DNA of 64,000 nt, taken from assembly GCA_002399405.1 (NCBI GenBank), contig DHDP01000002.1, positions 248,001 through 312,000 on the forward strand, read 5' to 3'. Source of the DNA: Treponema sp. UBA4873. GTDB lineage: Bacteria > Spirochaetota > Spirochaetia > Treponematales > Treponemataceae. This document shows, in pieces, positions 1-8,292 of the stretch. Position numbers and translations under genes: made by a program. Below the pieces are notes generated by a model. The model saw only the letters and a list, made by a program, of their open reading frames with translations, did not search any database and was not told the DNA's origin. Within the stretch, counting starts at the first letter, position 1. Each line of letters opens with the position of its first letter.

Positions 1-1
1 T

Positions 2-874
2 GATGAATGGTTCCGTCTATGGCATGGAATAGAGGATGAAGCAAACGATCCCCTGCTGCCAATAAAAATTGGACAAGTTATATCTTTTGAATTGTTTGAT
101 CCTCCTATATTTGCAGCGATGTGCAGTCAGGATTTAAACGCCGCACTTGAAAGAATTGCTAAATACAAGAAACTATGTGCCCCAATGGAATTAATAGTTG
201 AGAAATTAAACGGCGATACATGGATGGAGATACGGTGGCTCGATACTAACATCAGTCCGCCGGCTATAGCAGTTCTGACCGAATTGGTCTCCTTTGTTCA
301 ACTTTCACGTCTGGCCACTCGCGAGATGGTTCACCCTCATAAGGTCGTCTCCCCGATAATCCCCGAGAATAAAGAAGCATATCATCGATATTTCGGAGTG
401 GACTTGGACCAAGGAGAACATCCTGCACTGCTCTTCTCGGCCAGGGATGCAAGCCTGCCATTTTTGACCGTCAACAATGATCTTTTGAAGTTCTTCGAGC
501 CGGAACTTGAGAAGCGTCTCGCAGAACTCGATATGTCGGCGTCTACTTCCGAACGAGTACAAACTGCATTGCTTGAGTTGCTTCCCGGCGGGAATTCATC
601 AATCGAGTCAATATGTAAAAAACTCGGACTGAGCAGACGAACTCTGCAACGCAGGTTAACGGACGACCATACGACTTATAGGTCGGTTCTCAACAAAACA
701 CGATCTCTACTGGCAGTACACTATCTTAAGGATTCAAACTTCTCCGAAACTGAGATTTCTTTTTTCTTAGGATTCGATGATCCTAATTCCTTCTTTCGTG
801 CATTCAAATCATGGACAGGGGAAACTCCCGAACATACACGAAGGCAAATGAAAACGAGAGAACGTGTCAGGTGA
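2..874 (+). CDS. AraC-family transcriptional regulator (N-terminus outside window)
   Basis: The reading frame is open from the first bases of the window, so the true start lies further left; the TTG at 92 has no ribosome binding site and is not credible. About 290 residues are visible. The last ~90 residues form a typical AraC double helix-turn-helix: SIESICKKLGLSRRTLQRRL is the first helix pair and the region around EISFFLGFDDPNSFFRAFKSWTGETP is the second, with the conserved F-x-RAFK-W-G-x-TP ending. The upstream part resembles the arabinose-binding-like domain (PF12625 type) of OruR/ArgR-like regulators rather than a cupin. It converges on the GH32 operon and is therefore not obviously its regulator; its target is unknown. 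Family assignment is firm, effector unknown. Confidence 0.85.
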   Translation, partial: DEWFRLWHGIEDEANDPLLPIKIGQVISFELFDPPIFAAMCSQDLNAALERIAKYKKLCAPMELIVEKLNGDTWMEIRWLDTNISPPAIAVLTELVSFVQLSRLATREMVHPHKVVSPIIPENKEAYHRYFGVDLDQGEHPALLFSARDASLPFLTVNNDLLKFFEPELEKRLAELDMSASTSERVQTALLELLPGGNSSIESICKKLGLSRRTLQRRLTDDHTTYRSVLNKTRSLLAVHYLKDSNFSETEISFFLGFDDPNSFFRAFKSWTGETPEHTRRQMKTRERVR

Positions 875-1047
875 TCTTTTTTATCACTGGTCCAATTCGG
901 CATTGTCCATTATTTCTATGGTAATCCGGCCTTGCTCAGGAGCTGCCGATCTGCTTTTATCGCGTATAAACGACCGGACGCCCCCGTTCAGAATTACGTA
1001 TGTGGAAACAGAAGTAATTCTGAGAGCATCGACGGCAAAACCGGAAA

Positions 1048-2538
1048 TTACAGACTGATTGTGTACTTTTCTACCGAAAAGCTTATCCCGCTTTTATTTC
1101 CGGTCTGTAAAAACTCTATGCCGTCTGCGGCCGAATCAGTATAAATCAATGCGGAAAAGGCCTGCTCTCCGTCGTTAACAAATATTTCCGCAGTCCATAC
1201 ATCAAGTAAAATACGAAACCGGATACGGCCGTTTCTGTCTGCGACAGGAAAAGCTCTGGTAGAAATAAAATCTCTTCGTATCCCCGAAAACGACCGGTCG
1301 AACGTACACAGGCTCGTCCGCCGGTCATACCGCACTGATGTGTAATGACGCGAATCGCAGGCAATTCTGATTTCAAAAATATCGTACGCTCCGTCCGCTA
1401 CATCGACAGTCATATCAAAACACCGTCCGGACAGACCGTCGAATGAAACAGGTTCACCGTCGGAACAACGTCCTTTGAAACGAATATAACCGGATCTGAA
1501 AAGTTCCAGTTCTCTGACCGGATTCTGATACAGGGTTCCGTTCCGCAGTGTGAGTTCGCGGGGAATGCTCATAATTCCCGACCACAAAAAGGAATCGGGT
1601 GTAAGCCGGTTATCCCACGACTGCAGCCAGCCGACAGCAATACGTCTGCCGTCCGCTGAATAAACAGTCTCCGGCGCATAAAAATCAAGGCCGTATTCAA
1701 ACGGCATTATTGTATAGTCCTCCAGCCGGTATACCGAACGGTTATACTTTCCTACAAGACAAATCGTACCATTGCCGCTGTGATATCTGTTTCCGTGCGC
1801 TTCCATAAATTGCGGCGACACAACAAGGATACTGCTGCCGCCCAGCGGGAAAAAATCGGGGCATTCCCACATTTCACCATATCCGTCACGATCGCGCGAT
1901 GAGGCAAGTATGCTTTCAAATTTCCACGTCGTGAGATCTTTTGACGAATAGAGGACGGTCTGCCCATACGGGTGCTTGCGGAAAAAAGCTTTACTGCCCA
2001 TCAGTGCAAAATAGGTTCCTCCTTCTTTCCATATCTTCGGATCTCTGAAATCTTTCCTGCTGGAACCGGCCGGAAGCTGGTTAGCCGTAATAACCGGATT
2101 CCGTACGGCCTTACCGTATTCCGTTCCGTTACCGATTGCAAGGCACTGAGCCTGCCCTTTTTCCGTTACTCCCGTGTACAACAAAACATGTTCACCGGCA
2201 TCTTCCATCGCAGTACCTGAAAAACAGCCGCCGTAGTCATACTCGTGATCGGGGGCCAGAGATTCAGGCTCGGTTTTCCAGCGGATGAAATCTTCCGTCG
2301 TAAAATGAGCCCAGTGCATCGGTCCCCAATACGTCGAATACGGATTGTGCTGTGCAAAAAGATGATATTTTCCGTTGAAACGGGAAAATCCGTTCGGGTC
2401 GTTCATCCAGCCTGCAGGACACGACAAATGAAACACCGGGCGGAGTTTCCGCTGCGTCGGTGTTTCCTCTTCCAGTATCCGGGCGGTCTGCTGTCCGGCT
2501 TTTTTAAGCATCTCAGGGAACGATTCAGTTTTTATCAT
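1048..2538 (-). CDS. GH32 beta-fructofuranosidase / sucrose-6-phosphate hydrolase
   Basis: A 496-residue GH32 enzyme that hydrolyses terminal beta-fructosides (sucrose, sucrose-6-phosphate or fructo-oligosaccharides). The three catalytic signatures are intact: WMNDPNG with the nucleophile Asp near residue 47, FRDPK with the transition-state Asp near 166, and the ECPDFF box with the acid/base Glu near 225. A C-terminal beta-sandwich follows from about residue 350. There is no signal peptide, so it should act in the cytoplasm on imported sugar. It is the last gene of the leftward transporter operon, 15 bp after the preceding GH32-like gene. The start ATG has an AAGGA upstream, slightly far away. 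No phosphotransferase gene is nearby, so unphosphorylated fructosides brought in by the ABC permeases are the likelier substrate (inference). Confidence 0.9.
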   Translation of the reverse strand: MIKTESFPEMLKKAGQQTARILEEETPTQRKLRPVFHLSCPAGWMNDPNGFSRFNGKYHLFAQHNPYSTYWGPMHWAHFTTEDFIRWKTEPESLAPDHEYDYGGCFSGTAMEDAGEHVLLYTGVTEKGQAQCLAIGNGTEYGKAVRNPVITANQLPAGSSRKDFRDPKIWKEGGTYFALMGSKAFFRKHPYGQTVLYSSKDLTTWKFESILASSRDRDGYGEMWECPDFFPLGGSSILVVSPQFMEAHGNRYHSGNGTICLVGKYNRSVYRLEDYTIMPFEYGLDFYAPETVYSADGRRIAVGWLQSWDNRLTPDSFLWSGIMSIPRELTLRNGTLYQNPVRELELFRSGYIRFKGRCSDGEPVSFDGLSGRCFDMTVDVADGAYDIFEIRIACDSRHYTSVRYDRRTSLCTFDRSFSGIRRDFISTRAFPVADRNGRIRFRILLDVWTAEIFVNDGEQAFSALIYTDSAADGIEFLQTGNKSGISFSVEKYTISL

Positions 2539-2553
2539 ACCTATTATTTTTCC

Positions 2554-4095
2554 TTATTGTTGTATACTCACTCCCGTAACAGCAATTTCTCCGTTACAGG
2601 AAAAAATACTCCATGGATTTCCGCTCATTGTGTGTATGCGGGCTGTGAGAGCTGATTGTCCGTTTACATACAGAACCGCTACCGAATTGTCGATGAGAAG
2701 TGTACACTTCCATACGCCGTCACCGGGTGATCTGCAGTCGATGTACGACTCGGGGAGAGACTGCTCCATATGGTTTTTACCGTTAAAAAATTCAATCCGC
2801 CTGTTCGCAGGATCGCATGTTAAGTACAATTTTGTATAGTCCGATCCGAAACAAAAACCGAATTTTTCCGGACTGATATTCCCGGTTTCGCGGAAAGACA
2901 CTGTTATAATGCACGGCGTTTCAGGGATATTTTCATACAAAATATCGTCATATCCGTCCCCGCCGAATGTGTAGCCGTTTTTGACCGCCGATACGGTTTT
3001 ACCGGTGGTCACAGGGTGCAGCTCCCTTTTGTTCGTCAGAACAGTATCGGAAGAGAAAGGAGGAACGGAAAAAAGAGTTCCATCCGGTGCCTGTTTCAGC
3101 TGATGAACGACCAGGCTGCCTCCCCAGGCATAATCCTGCATATCGTCAAAATCTTTCTTGGTTGCATTCCAGCCGAATACATACAGATGTGTCCCGTCTG
3201 ATTCAAGTCTGCCGGCATAAAATCCGCTGCCATCCAATTCATCTGTTTCAGGTTTTCTGAATGGTCCGTCCGGTTCTTCTGCAATACGATAATGGACCAT
3301 TCTGCCGGTTCCCTGATCTGAAAAAGCCAGATACCAGTAACGGCCAAAATGAATAAGTGACGGACATTCAAGGTTATCACCGTTGCCCATATCATTTTTA
3401 AAAAAAACACCGCAATCGTGCCAGTGATACAGATCGTCCGACATAAAGCGGGCAATAACGCCTTTGCCGTCCACCGCCGTCGTTATCAGCATCCAATACG
3501 TTCCGTTGTCTTTTTCCTGAAGTACGAACGGATCCCTGAAATCATAATCACCGTACGGAACACCGCTGAGTGTAGCGGAATTTCCCCTGAACGTGTACTT
3601 TGGCAGCTTTTCCCATTTTATGCCGTCGGAGCTTACTGCCTGCATAATCGCTTCCCGGGGAATACGGGAAGGATTATGTCCCGTATAGAATGCGTGATAG
3701 CGGCCTTCAGAATCCCTGATAATACTGCCGGTACCAAGCGCAAGATCGTCAGCCCGGGGAGCATCTGTATATGGAATAACCACACCTTTATCCGAAAAAT
3801 GAAGAAAATCTTTTGTTGTAAACAGCGCCCACGGATGAAATCCCTGAGCACCGTCCCGGAGATCATCCAGATAATAGATATAAAAAGAACCGGTATGCTT
3901 ATTATAGAAAGGAACCGGATCTCCAACCCATGAATTCTCAGGAACCGGGAAAAAAGACAGCGGAGAAACCGTTTCCTTTATTTCCGTACTTGTATGCGTG
4001 CCTGTATAGCCGTACAATCCGAAAATCATATAATCTGCCGCTATAAAAAATACAGCGGCAGCCCGTATGTTCTTTTTACTTACCAAGGTACGCAT
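2554..4095 (-). CDS. Exported or membrane-anchored GH32-like glycosidase
   Basis: 513 residues with a hydrophobic N-terminal segment (about residues 11-29) that looks like an uncleaved anchor or signal peptide. The five-bladed GH32/GH68-clan fold is suggested by three acidic boxes: SWVGDPVPFY (Asp near 59) in place of the canonical WMNDPNG, FRDPF (Asp near 188) and LECPS (Glu near 243). A C-terminal sandwich domain follows. The altered first box marks a divergent subgroup, so substrate cannot be read off; levan, inulin or fructosylated glycans are reasonable. It overlaps the 3' end of the solute-binding protein gene by 20 bp, implying translational coupling. An outside-acting glycosidase next to an importer and a cytoplasmic GH32 fits stepwise use of a fructan. 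Confidence 0.75.
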   Translation of the reverse strand: MRTLVSKKNIRAAAVFFIAADYMIFGLYGYTGTHTSTEIKETVSPLSFFPVPENSWVGDPVPFYNKHTGSFYIYYLDDLRDGAQGFHPWALFTTKDFLHFSDKGVVIPYTDAPRADDLALGTGSIIRDSEGRYHAFYTGHNPSRIPREAIMQAVSSDGIKWEKLPKYTFRGNSATLSGVPYGDYDFRDPFVLQEKDNGTYWMLITTAVDGKGVIARFMSDDLYHWHDCGVFFKNDMGNGDNLECPSLIHFGRYWYLAFSDQGTGRMVHYRIAEEPDGPFRKPETDELDGSGFYAGRLESDGTHLYVFGWNATKKDFDDMQDYAWGGSLVVHQLKQAPDGTLFSVPPFSSDTVLTNKRELHPVTTGKTVSAVKNGYTFGGDGYDDILYENIPETPCIITVSFRETGNISPEKFGFCFGSDYTKLYLTCDPANRRIEFFNGKNHMEQSLPESYIDCRSPGDGVWKCTLLIDNSVAVLYVNGQSALTARIHTMSGNPWSIFSCNGEIAVTGVSIQQ

Positions 4096-5674
4096 TAAGA
4101 TATTTCTGTTTTATTGCAAGGTATTTCTGAAGTCCCAGTTCATCCATCTTTTTCAGATACGCACTCCAGTCCGCTGCAATACCGCCGTTCAGAATCCAGG
4201 TAGCCTTTTCCATCTCCGCATATTGTTTTACCGCAGTCTCGTACTGGGCAAGACTGGTGGAATCTTCCTGATTCATGAATACATTCGGATAGACCATGTC
4301 ATTCTTCATATCAGGTACATAGGATTTGACCCAGTTCATCCGCTCAACAGCATCGGGCGGACAGGTAACATACTTTCCGTAGTAACTGTTCAAAACGGCG
4401 AGCGGCCCGCCGACCATCTGTGCCACACGGGCTTCCCAATTCGATTCCCCCGTTATCGTGCGGTGTTTGAGTGTTCCGTCCGGCAGCAGATCAAAGATAT
4501 TATTTTTTACGTCCGTCTGGCCGTAGGTTCCCCAGTTATCCTGAATGGACTGAAGCGGCGCATACATAGCATCGACCCACTTTGCAGCAAGAACTGGATC
4601 TTTACAGGTCGAACAGATAACGGCACGTCCTGCCTGGAATCCGCCGGCCGCACTCCCGCTCTGCCGGACCGCATTTTTTGTACCGTCGGGGCCGGTAAGA
4701 GTCGGAAGCGGAACATACTCTTTGGCATATGGTCCGCCTACGCCGTAATTATCCCAGCTGAAAAAGAGGCCGTATCTCCCGTTATTACCTTTTGCAACCA
4801 GCGTTGAATAACTCTGCGTAAATGCTTCAGGATCGATCAATTTTTTTTTCTGAAGCGTGTGCATCCACTCGATTCCTTTTCTGTACCCTTCCTGCGTACA
4901 GGAATAGACAACTTTTCCGTCATTCGTAACTACAATATGATCGGGATTATCGCCGTACCCGAAAGCACCGAGAAGAAATCCGAAATCTTCGTTTCCTCCG
5001 TTGACGATGAAGGACATAGGTATGACGTCACCCTTACCGTCAGGATTTTTATCCCTGAATGCTTCAAGAACTTTTACCAGATCGTCAGTTGTCTCCGGCA
5101 TTTTCAGACCGAGTTTGTCGAGCCATGCTTTATTGATAAACGGCATTCCGCCAACAGCCTGGATTGCTTCCTTCCCGGTTCCAAGCTGCTCTATCCAGGG
5201 GAACGAATATATGTGACCGTCGGGAGCCGTAATCAGTTTCCGGTACCCAGGGTTCGCATCAAGCACTGCCTTCAGGTTCGGCATAGCGGTATCGATCAGA
5301 TTCTCGACGGGCATGATGACTCCCTGCCGTGCAAACCGCAGCAGATCGAGCGTGCTCATATCCGCGTTCAGAATAACGTCGGGAAGTGTACTTTTTTTTG
5401 ACAGAGCAAGATTCCGTTTATCGTCGAACTGATCCTTGACGTAGCACGTCCAGTTGATCTTTATGCCGATACTTTTTTCAAGCCGCTGATAAATCAGCTT
5501 TTTATTCGGATCCTGCGGAGATCCGACTTCGGCACTTGTCAGAACTTTAAGTTCCCGCACAGTACCTGACGTACTTTTTTGTGCAGTATTGCTGCTGCCC
5601 TTTGCCCGGGCTGCCGTAATTGCCAAAGCGGAAAACAATATTTCCGTACAAATAATTCTTATTGTTTTTTTCAT
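4076..5674 (-). CDS. ABC transporter extracellular sugar-binding protein (LplA-like)
   Basis: 532 residues, starting from an ATG with an AGGAGG site close upstream. The first ~25 residues form a signal peptide ending ITAARA; no lipobox cysteine is present, unlike many relatives, so it may be periplasmic rather than lipid-anchored. The body is a large family-1 extracellular solute-binding protein of the LplA type that accompanies LplB/LplC permeases in oligosaccharide uptake. It is downstream of both permease genes and upstream of the two glycosidases in one leftward operon. Substrate is inferred to be a fructo-oligosaccharide from the GH32 neighbours. No ATPase gene accompanies it. Confidence 0.85.
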   Translation of the reverse strand: MKKTIRIICTEILFSALAITAARAKGSSNTAQKSTSGTVRELKVLTSAEVGSPQDPNKKLIYQRLEKSIGIKINWTCYVKDQFDDKRNLALSKKSTLPDVILNADMSTLDLLRFARQGVIMPVENLIDTAMPNLKAVLDANPGYRKLITAPDGHIYSFPWIEQLGTGKEAIQAVGGMPFINKAWLDKLGLKMPETTDDLVKVLEAFRDKNPDGKGDVIPMSFIVNGGNEDFGFLLGAFGYGDNPDHIVVTNDGKVVYSCTQEGYRKGIEWMHTLQKKKLIDPEAFTQSYSTLVAKGNNGRYGLFFSWDNYGVGGPYAKEYVPLPTLTGPDGTKNAVRQSGSAAGGFQAGRAVICSTCKDPVLAAKWVDAMYAPLQSIQDNWGTYGQTDVKNNIFDLLPDGTLKHRTITGESNWEARVAQMVGGPLAVLNSYYGKYVTCPPDAVERMNWVKSYVPDMKNDMVYPNVFMNQEDSTSLAQYETAVKQYAEMEKATWILNGGIAADWSAYLKKMDELGLQKYLAIKQKYLNAYLGK

Positions 5675-5703
5675 TTTTCCTCCTGTAAAAAAACAAAAAA
5701 ATT

Positions 5704-6600
5704 TTAACCTTTTAATGAACCTATCATTATGCCACTGTCAAAGTATTTTTGAAAAAACGGGTACATCACCAGCAAAGGGAGACTTGAAATAATAATCGTT
5801 GAATATTTCAGTAATTCGGCAAGTTTCGACATTTCGGCAAGACTCTGGATATCCGCGATCATTCCGGGTTCCGGAGTATTCTGAATAAGTATCGAACGAA
5901 GAACCAGCTGCAGCGGCTGCAGAATTTCATCCTCCAGATAAATCATTGCATCAAAATAACTGTTCCACATACCGACGAACTGCCAGAGCAGCAGCACTGC
6001 CAGAATGGGTGAACAGACAGGAAGCAGAATTTTAAAAAAGTGGACAACATCGCTGGCTCCGTCCATAAGCGATGCCTCACGCAATTCTCCCGGAATAGAC
6101 TGGTAATACGTACGGGCAAGAATGAGATTCCACACATTCAGTGCATTAGGCAGGACGATAGCCCAAATAGTGTTCACCATATGCAGATTACTGACAAGCA
6201 GATAGGTCGGCATCAGACCGCCGCCGAAAAACATGGTTATGATAAAAAATATATTGAAAAAACCTCTTCCCTTAAAATCAATCTTCGACAACGGATACGC
6301 CGCAAACATAGTAACTGCTGCGGATAATACGGAAAATACGACGGAATAAATCACCGAATTTAAAAATCCGGTCCATATCATTTTGTTCTGAAGAACCCTG
6401 CGGTAGCCGTCCAGTGACCAGTCCTTTACATGAAAACTGATGCCGCTGCTGTTCAGAACGGTCGGGTTCATAAAAGATGCAATGAGTATAAAAAAGAGCG
6501 GTAAAAGAATCAGCAGAATAAAAAATCCCAGAAGAATATCACCGATCCTCAAAATAATTCTGTCTTCATTTGACAGCTGCAGTGCTGACTTCGACAACAT
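5704..6600 (-). CDS. ABC sugar transporter permease (LplC/YtcP-like)
   Basis: About 298 residues from the ATG at 6600, which has an ideal AAGGAG seven bases upstream; a longer frame begins at 6630 but lacks such a site. Several hydrophobic spans are evident. The cytoplasmic EAA loop reads REASLMDGASDVVHFFKILLPVCSP, giving the E-A-A-x-x-D-G-A contact surface for the ATPase. This is the MalG-type partner of the upstream permease. It lies about 30 bp before the binding-protein gene. The ATPase is not encoded here, so a shared MsmK-type ATPase elsewhere is presumed. Confidence 0.88.
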   Translation of the reverse strand: MLSKSALQLSNEDRIILRIGDILLGFFILLILLPLFFILIASFMNPTVLNSSGISFHVKDWSLDGYRRVLQNKMIWTGFLNSVIYSVVFSVLSAAVTMFAAYPLSKIDFKGRGFFNIFFIITMFFGGGLMPTYLLVSNLHMVNTIWAIVLPNALNVWNLILARTYYQSIPGELREASLMDGASDVVHFFKILLPVCSPILAVLLLWQFVGMWNSYFDAMIYLEDEILQPLQLVLRSILIQNTPEPGMIADIQSLAEMSKLAELLKYSTIIISSLPLLVMYPFFQKYFDSGIMIGSLKG

Positions 6601-6694
6601 AGGCAAACTCCTTAAAATACAAGCACTCAAGTTTCAAGCAGAAAAATCAGGCAATCCGTCTTTTAGCAAAAGTACCTGATTAAAAGGCGATTAC

Positions 6695-7591
6695 TTAAAC
6701 ACCTTCTCCGTCATTAAAATGTTCTACTATTTTATTAACAAAAATCAGCAGAATAACATTAATTATGGAATTAAACAGACCTACAGCCGTAGAAAAACTG
6801 TAATCACCCATTTGCAGACCAAGTTTATAAACGTATGTCGGCAGTATTTCAGAAGCAGGAAGATTCATGGATGTCTGCAGTGCATACGCTTTTTCAAATC
6901 CGATGCTCATAATATTTCCCGCCTGGAGAATAAACTGTATGACAATAACGGGACGAATTGCCGGAATATCGACATACCGGATCTGCTGCAAAACGTCGGC
7001 ACCATCAATGAGAGCGGCCTCCCGGAGCTCGGGGCTTGCATTGCTGAGCGCTGCCGTATAGAGGATGGAAGCCCATCCTGCTCCCTGCCATATACCGGAA
7101 AAAATATAAATTGAACGGAATGCCGAAGGCAGAGACATAAAATGAATCTGAGTCCCCAACAACCTGTTTACCGGACCGATCGGGGAAAGAAAAATAAACA
7201 GCATACCGCAGATAACTATGACCGAAATAAAGTTCGGGGCATATAAAACAAGCTGTATATTCCTTTTTATATTTTTATCCAGAATTCTGTTAATCAGGAG
7301 TGCGAGAACGACGGGAACGGGGAACCCCCATAAAAGGCCATAAATGCTGAGCTTCAAGGTATTCAGAAGGTACCGGAAAAAATCAGGAGACGACAGAAAC
7401 CGTTTAAAATTCAGTAAGCCAATCCAGGTACTTCCGAACAGCCCTTTCATCGGACTGTAATCTTCAAAGGCAAGAAGAATTCCCCCTATCGGAATATACT
7501 TAAAGATTACCGTTAAGAGAAAACCGGGCAGTAGAAAAACAAAATACAACTGCCAGTTGCGCCGGAAATATGATTTTCCCCATGTACACAT
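6695..7591 (-). CDS. ABC sugar transporter permease (LplB-like)
   Basis: 298 residues; first gene of the leftward fructan operon. The ATG at 7591 is preceded by a GAGGTGA ribosome site. Six membrane segments are likely. The EAA loop is REAALIDGADVLQQIRYVDIP, and the GxxLAFEDYSPMKGLFGSTWIGLLNF stretch near the N-terminus is typical of LplB permeases for complex or aldouronate-like oligosaccharides. It pairs with the LplC-like permease 95 bp downstream. A strong promoter lies 24 bp upstream of the start codon. Confidence 0.88.
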   Translation of the reverse strand: MCTWGKSYFRRNWQLYFVFLLPGFLLTVIFKYIPIGGILLAFEDYSPMKGLFGSTWIGLLNFKRFLSSPDFFRYLLNTLKLSIYGLLWGFPVPVVLALLINRILDKNIKRNIQLVLYAPNFISVIVICGMLFIFLSPIGPVNRLLGTQIHFMSLPSAFRSIYIFSGIWQGAGWASILYTAALSNASPELREAALIDGADVLQQIRYVDIPAIRPVIVIQFILQAGNIMSIGFEKAYALQTSMNLPASEILPTYVYKLGLQMGDYSFSTAVGLFNSIINVILLIFVNKIVEHFNDGEGV

Positions 7592-7614
7592 TTATTCACC
7601 TCACGTATACATAA

Positions 7615-7643
7615 ATGTTAACACTGTATTGTTTATTTGTCAA
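7615..7643 (-). promoter_or_regulatory. Sigma70-like promoter of the GH32/ABC operon
   Basis: Read on the minus strand: TTGACA (7643-7638), exactly 17 bp, then TAACAT (7620-7615), with the permease ATG at 7591 and a GAGGTGA ribosome site in between. Repeated TGTAAA/TTTACA words just upstream (about 7677-7710) could be activator or repressor half-sites but form no perfect palindrome. Confidence 0.7.
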
Positions 7644-7809
7644 TTTATAATAACTATATTTATAGTATTTTTTATTGTAAAAGTGAACATTTGTAAACAA
7701 TTATAAAACATCCGGCATTTTATACAGTTTGCAGTAGACTTCTGATCAGATAAAAATCAGGAAACCACCTATGCCATGTACAACAATTCCTGTCGGAAAA
7801 TCCACAGCG

Positions 7810-8163
7810 TTATACGGCGATGTCGAATGTGGTAAAAGAAAAAGGGCAGACGGCGCTAATGAAAGCACTGTTGCCGTGACGGCAACAGACAAAGATCATG
7901 AAAAAATCCGTGGTATCAGCGATGACTGTTCCGTGCTGCGGAAAAGTACAGAACGCGTTGAGGCAGATGTGGTGCGATACTACAATCACTGTAATATCCT
8001 GCAGGGAATATCCGATATTTTTCAGTGCAATTTTAAAATCATCCAGCTGATTCGGATGTCCGGCGTCGAAAAGTATTAAATCGCTGTCTGATTTTATAAC
8101 AACGGGGTTGATTACTAATTCCGGGACCGCTCTACTGTATCGACAGATGGTAAAGAAACTCAT
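7810..8163 (-). pseudogene. Decayed metallo-beta-lactamase-fold hydrolase
   Basis: The frame encodes the start of an MBL-fold hydrolase: ILFDAGHPNQLDDFKIALKN followed by a YSLQDITVIVVSHH strand. The hallmark HxHxDH metal box that should follow has become HHICLN, removing metal ligands. The next segment, FPQHGTVIADTTDFF, still matches the normal continuation (FPNAxxIADxxDF type), after which the sequence runs into unrelated residues and stops. Only ~117 codons remain of a normal ~220-280. It sits between two divergently transcribed sugar operons and has no ribosome site. I read it as a relic of a lactonase-like enzyme. Confidence 0.6.
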
Positions 8164-8196
8164 GTAAAAAATTGTATAAAACGGAAAAATGTTTCA

Positions 8197-8226
8197 TTTA
8201 CAATAGATTTTTCTACGAGTTACAAT
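8197..8226 (+). promoter_or_regulatory. Probable promoter of the dextran-utilisation operon
   Basis: TTTACA (8197-8202), 18 bp, then TACAAT (8221-8226), about 66 bp before the lipoprotein start codon at 8293. The match is moderate and other A/T-rich hexamers nearby could serve. It would be the natural target of the YesN-like response regulator encoded at the far end of the locus. Confidence 0.4.
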
Positions 8227-8292
8227 AATAGTATCAAAAAGAACAGCTGTCTTTTGCAATTTGATTTGTTTACTCAGGAGGTTTTATTTTTT

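Noticed and set aside
864..1058. Short rightward frame after the AraC gene
   Set aside because: Only the gap between two convergent genes; no ribosome site or protein features.
7771..8079. 102-codon rightward frame between the sugar operons
   Set aside because: It is antisense to the decayed MBL-fold gene, which has recognisable protein motifs on the other strand.
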